Both the position numbers and the translations under genes were made by a program. Shown here piece by piece: positions 17,780 through 25,915 of a stretch of DNA of 45,667 nucleotides; position 1 is the stretch's first letter; each line of letters starts with the position of its first letter. Below the pieces are notes generated by a model, which searched no databases, was not told the origin of the DNA, and saw only the letters and a program-made list of their open reading frames with translations. Source of the DNA: Verrucomicrobiales bacterium (lineage in GTDB: Bacteria > Verrucomicrobiota > Verrucomicrobiia > Verrucomicrobiales > DEV007); NCBI GenBank assembly GCA_029210205.1, contig JARGOD010000029.1:1-45667 (forward strand), written 5' to 3'.

Positions 17780-18741
17780 AAATGGAGAGTCATCGGAATT
17801 GCCGGGGATTTTCTCTTTTCGAGATCGTGATCGCGATGGTGATTCTCGGGTTGATCACGACATCGATTTTTTCCATCGTCTGGCAGGCTGGCGATACGGC
17901 TGCTGAAATTCGAATGCTGGATCGTCGGGGTGAGGAAGTGGGGCGTTTCGTTGTTCTCCTTCGCGAGACAATTGAAGGGCTCCCCCCGGATGCTTCTTTT
18001 GTTATCTCTCCGGCTGGTGACTCAGATAGTGGTTACCATGAATTGCAGATGGAGAATACTCCAACTGCGTTTGTCTTTGGCGAAATGATAGGGAGTTCTG
18101 AAGAATCGTTCATCGCGTTGCGACCCGGTGAAATTCTTTCAGACGGCAGTCAGGGTTTTGATCTCTCCCTTAGTCGGAGTGATTTTGTCCCTGAGGACAG
18201 TGACGGTTCCGGGATGGCTTTTCGAGTTGGAAGCGGTGAACTGCTCGACGAAGATGAGAACGGTCGCTACTGGCTGCCTCTGTTGAGGGGAGTTAGCTCT
18301 GCCTCGTGGCGTTTCTGGGATGATGATTCCAGTGAATGGTTGGAAGAGTGGACTGACGATGAAAAGCTTCCGTCGTTAATGGAGTTTTCGATTCTTGATC
18401 GAGGTAGCTCGATTCCGATTCGATTGGTTTACGAAGTCCCCGATCGCCTTGTTGACCCTGACTCGGCTGCTGAGGCAGAAGAGACTTCAGTTGCGGCGCA
18501 GAGCTCGTCATCCTCAATCACGAATGACACGACGACAGGTGGCGCGCCTCAGAATGCGGGGCAAGGTGAAGGCGGGCGCACCGGTGATGGCCGGGGTCCC
18601 CGCGGGGGAGATCGATCTGGTGGAGGTCGGCCCGGACGTGGAGGAGACGGGAGTGGCCAAGGTAGACCGCCTGGCTCCGGTGGGCCGCAAGGGGGAGATA
18701 GTGGTGGTAGTGGAGACAGCGGAAACGGAGGAGGGCAATGA
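17776..18741 (+). CDS. gspJ: Type II secretion minor pseudopilin J with Gly-rich tail
   Basis: This 321-residue minor pseudopilin has a leader of about 11 residues ending in RG, then FSLFEIVIAMVILGLITTSI (+5 Glu present). The middle part (about 30-215) matches the GspJ layout, with an early RREEVGRF-like helix and later beta strands (YWLPLLRGVSSASWRFWDD). From about residue 225 the protein becomes low-complexity: a Ser/Thr/Ala-rich linker, then roughly 65 residues made almost only of Gly, Arg, Asp, Pro, Ser and Gln. This tail is not part of normal GspJ and is probably disordered. It should lie outside the pseudopilus tip. Both ends overlap neighbours by ATGA. Confidence 0.83.
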   Translation: MKMESHRNCRGFSLFEIVIAMVILGLITTSIFSIVWQAGDTAAEIRMLDRRGEEVGRFVVLLRETIEGLPPDASFVISPAGDSDSGYHELQMENTPTAFVFGEMIGSSEESFIALRPGEILSDGSQGFDLSLSRSDFVPEDSDGSGMAFRVGSGELLDEDENGRYWLPLLRGVSSASWRFWDDDSSEWLEEWTDDEKLPSLMEFSILDRGSSIPIRLVYEVPDRLVDPDSAAEAEETSVAAQSSSSSITNDTTTGGAPQNAGQGEGGRTGDGRGPRGGDRSGGGRPGRGGDGSGQGRPPGSGGPQGGDSGGSGDSGNGGGQ

Positions 18742-19664
18742 CGAAAGGTCCTCAGAAATTTTCCGGAGAGCGCGGCATGGCGCTTTTGTTAGTCCTTGCT
18801 TCAGTCATTATCCTGGCGCTGATTGTCGGGGGGTTGTGGGAAGCTTCCGAGCCGGGATGGGAAGAGAGTAATTTGAGGCGCGCCGAGTATCAGGCAGGAA
18901 TGTTGGCGGAGAGTGGTCTGGTTGTCGCAATGCATCCGGAGATTGAGCCGGGAGATCCGGCGCTTCGTTTTCAATTCGACGAGAATCGTGATTATGAAGT
19001 TCGCATCACGAGTGAAGGTGCGCGAATTCCGGTGAACAGTCTCACTGAAGCGCCCTGGCGTGATGCGACGAACGAGCTTTTTGCCTCGTGGGGCATGGAT
19101 GCCGCCAGTGCGAGTCTGGCGGTGGATTCTCTTGCTGACTGGATCGATGAAGATGGCGAAGTTCTTTCGAACGGTGCTGAAAAGGCCTACTACGCTGGAA
19201 TGGAACATCCCGAGTATCCGTTGAATCAGCCCTTCACTTCGATTGAACAAATGATGTTTGTGGCAGGAATGGATGTTGTCGAAAAAACTCAGCCTCTTTG
19301 GCGGGACTACTTCACAGTTTTCAGTGACGGTCTTATTGATTTAAATGCTGCTCCCTGGGAAATCATCAGTGCGATCACCGGGTCGACTTACGATTCTTCG
19401 CTGAATTTTGTTGCCGTTCGAAGCGGTGATGATGGGATCGAAGGAACGATTGATGATTACGTTTTTGAGGATGTCGGCGAGGTGCAGGCAGTTCTCGGGA
19501 TTTCTGACACTGAGTGGGGCGAGGTAAGCAGCCTCGTCAGCCTTGTGCCTGGGGTTCGACGAATCGAAAGTACTGGACGAATCGGTGGGTTTCACGAGAC
19601 CCGGGTTATCCTCGCTCGTGAGTCCGGAAACGAATTTACGGTGTTGGCGAGGTTTCGAAATTGA
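18738..19664 (+). CDS. gspK: Type II secretion minor pseudopilin K
   Basis: This 308-residue protein is the largest minor pseudopilin and usually caps the pseudopilus tip. The leader ends at RG and the mature helix is MALLLVLASVIILALIVGGL, with no +5 Glu, as is normal for GspK. The alpha-domain shows the GspK features: RIPVNSL (about 95-101), a SLADWIDEDG segment (about 138-147), LNQPFTSIEQMMFVAGM and a DLNAAPWEIISAI stretch (about 203-215) typical of the helix-hairpin-helix-like insertion. It overlaps gspJ by ATGA. It completes the F-G-H-I-J-K run. C, D, E, L, M, N and O genes are absent from the window. Confidence 0.88.
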   Translation: MTKGPQKFSGERGMALLLVLASVIILALIVGGLWEASEPGWEESNLRRAEYQAGMLAESGLVVAMHPEIEPGDPALRFQFDENRDYEVRITSEGARIPVNSLTEAPWRDATNELFASWGMDAASASLAVDSLADWIDEDGEVLSNGAEKAYYAGMEHPEYPLNQPFTSIEQMMFVAGMDVVEKTQPLWRDYFTVFSDGLIDLNAAPWEIISAITGSTYDSSLNFVAVRSGDDGIEGTIDDYVFEDVGEVQAVLGISDTEWGEVSSLVSLVPGVRRIESTGRIGGFHETRVILARESGNEFTVLARFRN

Positions 19665-19689
19665 GCGTAGGGTCGGCTGTTCAGTGCTC

Positions 19690-20364
19690 ATGAAGATTGA
19701 TATTGTCACTATTTTTCCGGAGATTGCCGAGGCTCCGTTGCAGTCGAGCATTATGGGTCGTGCTGCCGCTTCCGGAAAGGTGGAGTTCGCTTTCCACAAC
19801 CTTCGTGATTACACCAGGGACAAGCACCGACAGGTTGATGATATTCCCTACGGCGGCGGTCCGGGAATGGTCATGAAGCCTGAACCCTTTTTTGAAGCCG
19901 TGGAAGATTTGCGTGGTGAGCAGTCGAAAGTGCTGCTGATGACCCCGCAGGGAACACCGTTTGTTCAGGCAAAAGCAGCAAGCCTTTCTCATGAAGAACA
20001 TCTCATCATCCTCTGCGGTCACTATGAGGGAATTGATCATCGAGTCGTGGAGGCTCTCGTCGATGAGGAAATCTCGATTGGGGATTACGTGCTGACTAAT
20101 GGGACGATTGCTGCCGCTGTTGTTGCCGATGCAGTGGTCCGATTGATTCCGGGTGTGCTTGGAGACGATGCTTCCTCAGAAGTTGAATCGTTTTCCGGAG
20201 ATGGGAAACGGATCGAGGCGCCCCAATACACCCGCCCATCGGTATTTCGGGAAATGGAAGTGCCTGAAGTGTTATTGTCAGGAAATCATCAGGTCATCGA
20301 TGAATGGCGCGAAAACATGGCCGGTGAACGAACGGAGGCGAACCGGCCAGACCTTCTCGATTAA
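19690..20364 (+). CDS. trmD: tRNA (guanine37-N1)-methyltransferase
   Basis: This 224-residue SPOUT methyltransferase uses S-adenosylmethionine to methylate G37 next to the anticodon and so prevents +1 frameshifting. Trefoil-knot motifs are clear: GGGPGMVMKPEP (about 57-68), LLMTPQGTPF, LCGHYEGIDHRV (about 109-120) and EEISIGDYVLTNG (about 126-138), followed by the flexible linker and a C-terminal helical domain. The start ATG at 19690 gives the standard MKIDIVTIFPE opening; the open frame extends upstream into gspK. The gene lies 25 bases after gspK and is not beside rpsP, rimM or rplS, its usual partners. Confidence 0.95.
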   Translation: MKIDIVTIFPEIAEAPLQSSIMGRAAASGKVEFAFHNLRDYTRDKHRQVDDIPYGGGPGMVMKPEPFFEAVEDLRGEQSKVLLMTPQGTPFVQAKAASLSHEEHLIILCGHYEGIDHRVVEALVDEEISIGDYVLTNGTIAAAVVADAVVRLIPGVLGDDASSEVESFSGDGKRIEAPQYTRPSVFREMEVPEVLLSGNHQVIDEWRENMAGERTEANRPDLLD

Positions 20365-20474
20365 GGGTGGAGTGGCGCTTTCAGTGTTCAAGGCTGCATA
20401 AACTGTCGGACTGGTCCGTCTAAGTTGCAGCGGGAGTGATGAGCATTCCCTTGAATACAAACAGCTCAACCCTG

Positions 20475-20714
20475 ATGAAAAATCCTCTGAAAATAATTGC
20501 TGTCGTGGCTTCGGCGGCTTTCCTCATGTTTACCAACACCTCCTGTACTTCGACGGAAGCTGCCATCGTCGGTGGTATTGCGGGTGCTGCCATTGGAGCC
20601 GCCATCGCCGATGACCACGGGCACTATGGCTACGGTCGCGGTCACGGATACCGGCGCGGCGGCGGATATTACGGTGGCGGCTATGGTTACCGAGGCGGCT
20701 ATTGCCCTCACTGA
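20475..20714 (+). CDS. Small Gly/Tyr-rich putative lipoprotein
   Basis: This 79-residue protein has an N-terminal hydrophobic signal (KNPLKIIAVVASAAFLMF) and a lipoprotein-like cysteine in NTSC. A glycine-zipper stretch, AAIVGGIAGAAIGAAIA (about 29-45), follows. The C-terminus is a low-complexity tail of Gly, Tyr, Arg and His. Glycine-zipper lipoproteins of this kind are common small outer-membrane proteins, but the function here is unknown. GTG and ATG codons upstream (20436, 20439) would extend the signal by 13 residues; the ATG at 20475 gives a normal signal length. It is probably monocistronic. Confidence 0.7.
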   Translation: MKNPLKIIAVVASAAFLMFTNTSCTSTEAAIVGGIAGAAIGAAIADDHGHYGYGRGHGYRRGGGYYGGGYGYRGGYCPH

Positions 20715-20737
20715 TGTGCCGGCGACAATCACCCCCG

Positions 20738-20770
20738 GGCACTTATCGAAAATTGAGTTCGATAAGTGCC
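20738..20770. terminator. Perfect 13-bp stem-loop spanning the stop codon of the LamG gene
   Basis: GGCACTTATCGAA (20738-20750) and its exact complement (20758-20770) enclose a 7-nt loop. The minus-strand TAA stop codon (20743-20745) sits inside the stem. It lies between two converging genes. There is no long T-run on either side, so it may act as a weak or factor-dependent terminator or protect the 3' end of the mRNA. Confidence 0.55.
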
Positions 20771-23700
20771 TTCTCGTTTGCAGGAACATTGTAGGTCCTG
20801 CTCCACGTCTTTGTTTGAGCATCGTAGTCTGTTTGCCAGAAGTCGTTCCCATGGATGGACTGCTCAAGTGCATCGCCGTCCACCAATAAATTGCCGTTGT
20901 CAGGACTGGACAGCCCGCTGAATGTGACTGGGAGGTAGCCGATGCCGCCCTCAAGCGTGAAACGTGCCCGGTTACGATTGGCTTTGACTTCAATGTCAGG
21001 GTAACGGCGCTTCAGTTCGCCGTGGGTTGTCCGGATGAGCCTCCTGTTTCCGAGCGCCTCACGTTCGACCATTCGCCAGGTATTTGCATGCCGATCAAGG
21101 GCCTCGCGCAATTCGCGGTTAGACCCGAGGTAGTCATCGGACGATTGAGGGATGATGAGAAATTCAATCGTCGTTTCGACAAAATCGCCGGGTTCGAATG
21201 AAGAAATCCCGGGCGGAGGCACCAGGTCGGCAGTCGAGCTGGTGCGTCCACGGGATTCCATCCCATGTTCGGCGATCCAGGGTGAGGCATCCTCACCGCC
21301 AATTTTCGCTTTCCAGGCGCGAATCACGAAGCCCCGATTCGCCCACGCTCCCTCTGCAGTGGACGAGTTTGCAGGTGATCCTTCGTGCATCGAAATCCAG
21401 GGAATGTCACCGACTAGCTCTTCAGGTTCCGTGTGATAGCGGTTTCCTCCGGTGGTGGTTTTCCATTCCTTGACGAGTCCGTCTTCGTTCCCGATCGCGA
21501 ATCGGTTTTCGTGAGACTTGTTGTAAGAGTCGGCGCCGACTTGAAAAATGACGAAGCGGGAGAAAGGCAATGATTCATTCACGTCGAATCGAATGCGGTA
21601 GGTGGCTCTTACCAGATCATTAGTTCTTGCAAGACTCGTGGTAATGGAGTGTGAGGTGCCGTCTGTAATTCTACCGCTGTAGGTGACTTCTGTGAGGCAG
21701 GGCCCGTGGCGATGATAAGACGCTTGCATAGCGGCGTGAGGAAGCCGTTTTCCGTCCGGATCGAAGAGGCGAAAAAAGTCTCCTCCCCCAACATTCTCTG
21801 TCCAGCTCCAATCGTCCCCGCCGGACATGGGTCTGACCATCAGTGGTCTCACATCGGTGATCGTAGCCCCGCCTTGAACTTGGTCCGGCTCGTAGCAGAT
21901 GCTTTCTCCCCATGAGCCGAGGGCGCTTTGATCCCATCGCTGATTAGAGCCCCAGCCGATGAGACTTAGCTGAGCATGGGAAGCTGCGGCGACGCCTCCC
22001 CAATGGCCATAGCACAATGTGAGTTCCAGCTCAGTTTCAGAGTTTGCTGGGAGTCGGATTTGTGAAATTCCATGAAACCACTGGCCCGAGTAAACGCCCG
22101 CGGCAGGGTGGTGATGCCAATTTTTGCTGAGCTGTACAGGAAGGCCGGTTGGGTTTCCGTAAGGATCACGCAGGATTGCAGAGATTCCTGTGATGGGGGT
22201 TCCAACTCGCTGGCGAATGCCCCGGGGGTTTTTTTCAAAAAGTAGCCGTGCCGTCGCTTCTTCAACTCCTTCATTCACGAGCCGGAGACGAACTCGTTCG
22301 ATGGCGTCATGACTCGGTTCATTGTCGGAGCCGGGAGAGATTGGTGAGATCCCGTCGAGATTGATGCGGTGCCAGTCTCGATCGGCTTCGTAGATTGCGG
22401 GTCGTGGTTCGTTAGAAGCGAACTCGTTGGCTTCTACAAAAACAGAGTTAGAATCTTCAATTTTGGAAAATTCCATTGGGTTCACGGGAAGGGAAACCGT
22501 TGTCCATTCGCTCTCTTCGTTGAGAGCGGTTTCGAAAGAGAGAGTAGAGTCATCTTGTTGCAGGGTGATCTGCGCCTTTCCACTCGACCATTGATCTCTC
22601 GGTCTTATCCCGAGGCCCTGACCGGCCGGGTCAAAGCTCCACCCGGCCGCCGGTTCCCCGGCTGATTCGTTTCGAATCGCGGCGACATCGACAACGTCAT
22701 GATAGAGACGAACTTCGTCAATGATGCCACGAAAAGGATAGCCGTCGCCGAAGCCGTCTCCACGGCCTCCAAACGTGATTTGAGAGGGGACGAGAGGTCG
22801 GAATGTTGCAAATGTTTCCTCGGCGTAAAGTCGGCCATTCACGAATAACCGAAAGTGTCTTCCATCATAACTCAGGACGAGATGATTCCATTCGTTGAAT
22901 TTGAGAGGGCGTCGCTGGGTTGCTGCGAGTGCGGAGGCGTTTTCGCGACCACCTCCGGGATTAATCCTCGCCGTGGGCGCACCGAGTTGATCGAGCATGA
23001 TTCCGAAGTGGCCGTCCGCCTGTTCATTGCCACTCTTACAAACCAGCCACGGGGAGTGTTCGCCGGCCCGGAAGTCGGGCGGAACAAAGGCATAAAAGGA
23101 AAGCGTGATAGCGTTGGTTCCGGTCGTAGCCTCTGCGGGAATCTCGAATCGGTTTGTCCCATCGAGCCCGAAGCCGCCGCCCTTTTTTCCGAACGATTGC
23201 ATTCCCGGTTGGAGAGGGGAAACGCCGGGCCTGGCCGAAAGAGCGAATGAAACCCGATCATGCCACGCGCTGAGCTCGAGACGGGAATCGACATTAAGGC
23301 GGGAGTCGTCATCTCCTTTGAAGACGAGGTCGGTGACGTCGAAGCGTTGGAAAAGTTTTCCTGAATCCACGATGCGCGGTCCGTCGAATTTTGACCAATC
23401 TCCTCCAGCGGTGGCGCGATACAATTTGCCATCCACTTCCAGCTTCAATTGTAGATCGGCCGGAGGTAGTGATTCCAGCGAGACTGTTTCTTGTAGCGCT
23501 CCAAAATGTGGCAGTGTTAGCTTTTGCGTATTGAGAATCAGTCCGTAGAGTCCAGTTTCGAGGCATTGTTCCCAGGGGGCATTCTCGATCACGCCGGGGA
23601 ATCCTTTTCTCCACCAGAGAGATGTGCGTTCCTCAGGTAGCGGCATTAGGCGTGGCTCTGGGGTTGAGGTCAAAAAGATGAAAGACAACAACCCGAGCAA

Positions 23701-23790
23701 GAGACCGAGGGTGGTGAGGAAAAGGGCGTGTTTCTTCAAAGGAGAGGGAGATAAAGAGAATGCTTCGCCGAAAAACTTTATAAGTTTCAC
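20743..23790 (-). CDS. Large membrane-anchored LamG-domain protein of unknown function
   Basis: This 1015-residue protein has an N-terminal basic region and one hydrophobic segment (about 22-42), either an uncleaved signal anchor or a long signal peptide. A LamG/concanavalin-A-like jelly-roll domain covers about 205-375, with the typical KFNEWNHLVLSYDGRHFRLF (about 297-316) and GIIDEVRLYHDVV (about 355-367) motifs. The next 600 residues look beta-rich, resembling glycan-processing or carbohydrate-binding surface proteins, but I see no catalytic motif. Tryptophan is frequent. The likely start is a GTG at 23790, preceded by no Shine-Dalgarno sequence. The gene stands between a truncated PQQ-propeller remnant upstream and a hairpin at its stop codon. 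Confidence 0.75.
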   Translation of the reverse strand: MKLIKFFGEAFSLSPSPLKKHALFLTTLGLLLGLLSFIFLTSTPEPRLMPLPEERTSLWWRKGFPGVIENAPWEQCLETGLYGLILNTQKLTLPHFGALQETVSLESLPPADLQLKLEVDGKLYRATAGGDWSKFDGPRIVDSGKLFQRFDVTDLVFKGDDDSRLNVDSRLELSAWHDRVSFALSARPGVSPLQPGMQSFGKKGGGFGLDGTNRFEIPAEATTGTNAITLSFYAFVPPDFRAGEHSPWLVCKSGNEQADGHFGIMLDQLGAPTARINPGGGRENASALAATQRRPLKFNEWNHLVLSYDGRHFRLFVNGRLYAEETFATFRPLVPSQITFGGRGDGFGDGYPFRGIIDEVRLYHDVVDVAAIRNESAGEPAAGWSFDPAGQGLGIRPRDQWSSGKAQITLQQDDSTLSFETALNEESEWTTVSLPVNPMEFSKIEDSNSVFVEANEFASNEPRPAIYEADRDWHRINLDGISPISPGSDNEPSHDAIERVRLRLVNEGVEEATARLLFEKNPRGIRQRVGTPITGISAILRDPYGNPTGLPVQLSKNWHHHPAAGVYSGQWFHGISQIRLPANSETELELTLCYGHWGGVAAASHAQLSLIGWGSNQRWDQSALGSWGESICYEPDQVQGGATITDVRPLMVRPMSGGDDWSWTENVGGGDFFRLFDPDGKRLPHAAMQASYHRHGPCLTEVTYSGRITDGTSHSITTSLARTNDLVRATYRIRFDVNESLPFSRFVIFQVGADSYNKSHENRFAIGNEDGLVKEWKTTTGGNRYHTEPEELVGDIPWISMHEGSPANSSTAEGAWANRGFVIRAWKAKIGGEDASPWIAEHGMESRGRTSSTADLVPPPGISSFEPGDFVETTIEFLIIPQSSDDYLGSNRELREALDRHANTWRMVEREALGNRRLIRTTHGELKRRYPDIEVKANRNRARFTLEGGIGYLPVTFSGLSSPDNGNLLVDGDALEQSIHGNDFWQTDYDAQTKTWSRTYNVPANEKALIELNFR

Positions 23791-23814
23791 TTCACTAGTA
23801 ACCGCGTGAACGAT

Positions 23815-23976
23815 TCAATTCTCACGCAAATTTTCGGTGTTGGAAAAGGTCGTCGGGTAATCGGCTTTGGCGGCGATGCTGATGCGATCCGCTCCGTGCC
23901 AGTGGGACCAGCCATCGGCCTTAGTATTGAGGGGAGCGAAGAGCAGTAGTCCGAAGAAGGTAGGGGCAAGCTTCAT
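23815..23976 (-). pseudogene. Truncated N-terminal remnant of a PQQ-like beta-propeller protein
   Basis: A 53-codon frame begins with a signal peptide (MKLAPTFFGLLLFAPLNTKA) followed by DGWSHWHGADRISIA and YPTTFSNTENL. This matches the N-terminal signature of exported PQQ-binding-like (BamB-type) propeller proteins of planctomycetes and Verrucomicrobia, which run W-P-x-x-R-G-x-x-x-x-G followed by P-x-x-W-S-x-x-x-N. A family member would continue for about 350 residues; here a TGA follows NLREN, and the LamG gene begins 24 bases later. I read it as a decayed gene start left by a deletion, although a short secreted peptide cannot be excluded. The remnant is on the same strand as the LamG gene. 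Confidence 0.5.
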
Positions 23977-24052
23977 GAGGAAAGTTTCGCCACCTCCCGG
24001 TCCGATGCCAAACACGAATCGAGAAATCATCGCGCTAACGGGAAAGGCTTGT

Positions 24053-25342
24053 TTAGTGTCCGGATCTTCCGCAGGCCTGCAAAATTCCGGCCGCTTTGTG
24101 AAGAGTTTCTTCCCATTCCTTTTCCGGATCGGAATCGGCGACGATGCCGGCGCCAACGTGAAAGTGGAGTTTTCCCCCTTCGCAAATCGCAGTTCGAATC
24201 GCAATGTTGAAGCGCGACTCTCCGTTGAATCCAAAACAGCCAATCGCTCCGGTGTAGGGGCCCCGATCAACGATTTCCAGTTCTTTGATGATTTCTCTGG
24301 CACGTTTCTTGGGCGCGCCGGTGATGCTGCCACCGGGGAAGCACTTCCTCAACGCCTCAACTGGTCCGACCTCAGGTCGCAGGTCTCCCTCGACGGTGGA
24401 GACGAGATGAAAGACCTGCGCGAAGCGCTCCAGCTTGAGTAACTCGGTCGCCTCGACGGTTCCGAACTCGCAGATCTGTCCGAGATCATTGCGCTCGAGA
24501 TCAGTGATCATGATGAGCTCCGCGACTTCTTTCGGCGAAGTGATGAGGTCATAGGCGGATTTTTCGTCCTCTCGTCTGTCGCGAAAGCGAGGGCGCGTTC
24601 CCTTGATTGGGCGGGTTTGAATTGTGCGTCCGCTAATGCTCAGAAACTGCTCCGGCGATGACGAGATGATCTGTCGGTTGCAAAGATCGAGATAGGCAGA
24701 GTAGGGCGCCGGGGATTGTTCGCGAAGCCGTTCATGAAGGAGAAAAGAGTCGAAGTCGGCTTCGACAGTGGCGCTCAGTCGATGCGAAAGATTGACCTGA
24801 TAAATGTCACCCGCGCTAATGTATTCCTGAGCCTGTCTCACCTTATCGCAGAATCCTTCTTGCGGCATTTCCTGAACGAACGCAGCGGGTCGGCTCGACG
24901 CGGAACGTTCATGAGTTTTCCGTTCACGGGAGAGGGAGCCCTGCTCATGCCAGCTCTGCTTGGCGTGATCGAAGAGAAGGCAGTCGTGGTATTCGCCAAA
25001 GAGAAAATCGCCCTCGTAACTAATGCAGCCATAGAGACCGTCGGTCGGGAAACCTAGATCAGGCGTCGTCTCGGTGGGGCGGGCAGAGGAATCGAAGGCC
25101 GAAGTTAGAGCAGCGAAGTCGAGATCGTCAAAAAGATTGCCCCGGAGGATGCGTGAAGGTTGCGCTGTGATAAGCGAGAAACGTTCGTGCGGGCCGGTCT
25201 CGTGGTTTGCTTCGGCTGAAGAGGTGTCGAGAAAGACGAAGCCGGGAAGATGGCGCAATTCGCTTGCAAGCTCCACCGGTGAAGGGAGGCCTTCGACGGG
25301 GCGCAGGGACGGTGCTGTTGTTCTGGTCGTCGGGTCAGCCAT
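24053..25342 (-). CDS. pabB: Aminodeoxychorismate synthase component I
   Basis: This 429-residue chorismate-utilising enzyme converts chorismate and ammonia to 4-amino-4-deoxychorismate for folate synthesis, working with a glutamine amidotransferase (PabA) not seen here. The chorismate-binding domain is complete, from AGDIYQVNLSHRL through SPEQFLSISGR to the PIKGTRPR motif. The Lys in PIKGT is the residue that distinguishes PabB from anthranilate synthase (PIAGT). TDLERNDLGQIC, GGSITGAPKKRA and FHVGAGIVADSDPEKEWEET complete the active site. The ATG at 25342 is preferred; a TTG at 25369 would add nine residues. No trp genes are adjacent. Confidence 0.92.
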   Translation of the reverse strand: MADPTTRTTAPSLRPVEGLPSPVELASELRHLPGFVFLDTSSAEANHETGPHERFSLITAQPSRILRGNLFDDLDFAALTSAFDSSARPTETTPDLGFPTDGLYGCISYEGDFLFGEYHDCLLFDHAKQSWHEQGSLSRERKTHERSASSRPAAFVQEMPQEGFCDKVRQAQEYISAGDIYQVNLSHRLSATVEADFDSFLLHERLREQSPAPYSAYLDLCNRQIISSSPEQFLSISGRTIQTRPIKGTRPRFRDRREDEKSAYDLITSPKEVAELIMITDLERNDLGQICEFGTVEATELLKLERFAQVFHLVSTVEGDLRPEVGPVEALRKCFPGGSITGAPKKRAREIIKELEIVDRGPYTGAIGCFGFNGESRFNIAIRTAICEGGKLHFHVGAGIVADSDPEKEWEETLHKAAGILQACGRSGH

Positions 25343-25486
25343 CGCGTGAGAGAACCTATGTGGTAACAAGCCCTAGCTTTGGCCCAACTCCAGAGGTTTT
25401 GTCGGAAAAATGTGTCGTTCACGGCTAGCGTCCTTCCAGCTTGAGCTTGATTCCGAAGCACAAAATCCACGGTGTTTCCAACGCCG

Positions 25487-25915
25487 CTACGGTGTTTGCA
25501 CCCGATCTCTGGTGACGTGGCCGCCAGTCCAGCCGGTGATGCGATTGCCATCAAAAATAAACGGATGTTTGATGAGGGGAAGTCGTGAGTGCGATGTGTC
25601 GGTCTGCCCGGGGTAGTAAATAAAATTACTCTCGGCGCCTTTTAAATTCCGGGCTTTCAGCTGTTGTTGATCATTGATGTAATCAGGATAGAGGTCGGTC
25701 AATCGATTTGGATACTGTCCATCCCAATCTGCAGCGTAGGCCCGACAGGCAAGAGTCAGATTTTTTATTTTTGACCATTCCACGAGTCTTGGGCTCCGTT
25801 TCGAGACCGTATTTTTTGGAAAAAGAAACCAAACAACAAAGCCAAGAATCAGCAGGATCACTCCAATCGCGGCCAGTTGTTCTCCGCCGTCTCTGGCCTC
25901 CTCCGCCATCCTCAC
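25487..25915 (-). CDS. Membrane-anchored pseudopilin-like hypothetical protein
   Basis: This 142-residue protein has one membrane segment near the N-terminus (about 15-33, AAIGVILLILGFVVWFLF) and a soluble domain. The segment from WSKIKNLTLACRAYAADWDG through YPNRLTDLYPDYIND resembles the domain that follows the helix in verrucomicrobial pseudopilins, but the prepilin cleavage motif is missing. It is therefore a pseudopilin-like fold kept in the membrane by an ordinary anchor, or an unrelated look-alike. The GTG start at 25915 overlaps the stop of the TIM-barrel gene by four bases (GTGA), so the two are probably coupled; an ATG at 25909 is the alternative. Function unknown. Confidence 0.65.
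   Translation of the reverse strand: MRMAEEARDGGEQLAAIGVILLILGFVVWFLFPKNTVSKRSPRLVEWSKIKNLTLACRAYAADWDGQYPNRLTDLYPDYINDQQQLKARNLKGAESNFIYYPGQTDTSHSRLPLIKHPFIFDGNRITGWTGGHVTRDRVQTP

Noticed and set aside
20466..20993. Open frame of 175 codons opposite the small lipoprotein gene
   Set aside because: It is a Thr/Ser/Ala-rich antisense reading of a GC-rich Gly/Tyr repeat and crosses the 3' end of the LamG gene; no family likeness.
21180..21200. GGTTCGAAT resembling a tRNA T-arm
   Set aside because: It lies inside the LamG coding region and no acceptor stem or anticodon arm could be built around it.
24053..25342. Anthranilate synthase (trpE) for the chorismate enzyme
   Set aside because: The PIKGT motif with Lys marks aminodeoxychorismate synthase, whereas TrpE has PIAGT; no trp genes are adjacent.
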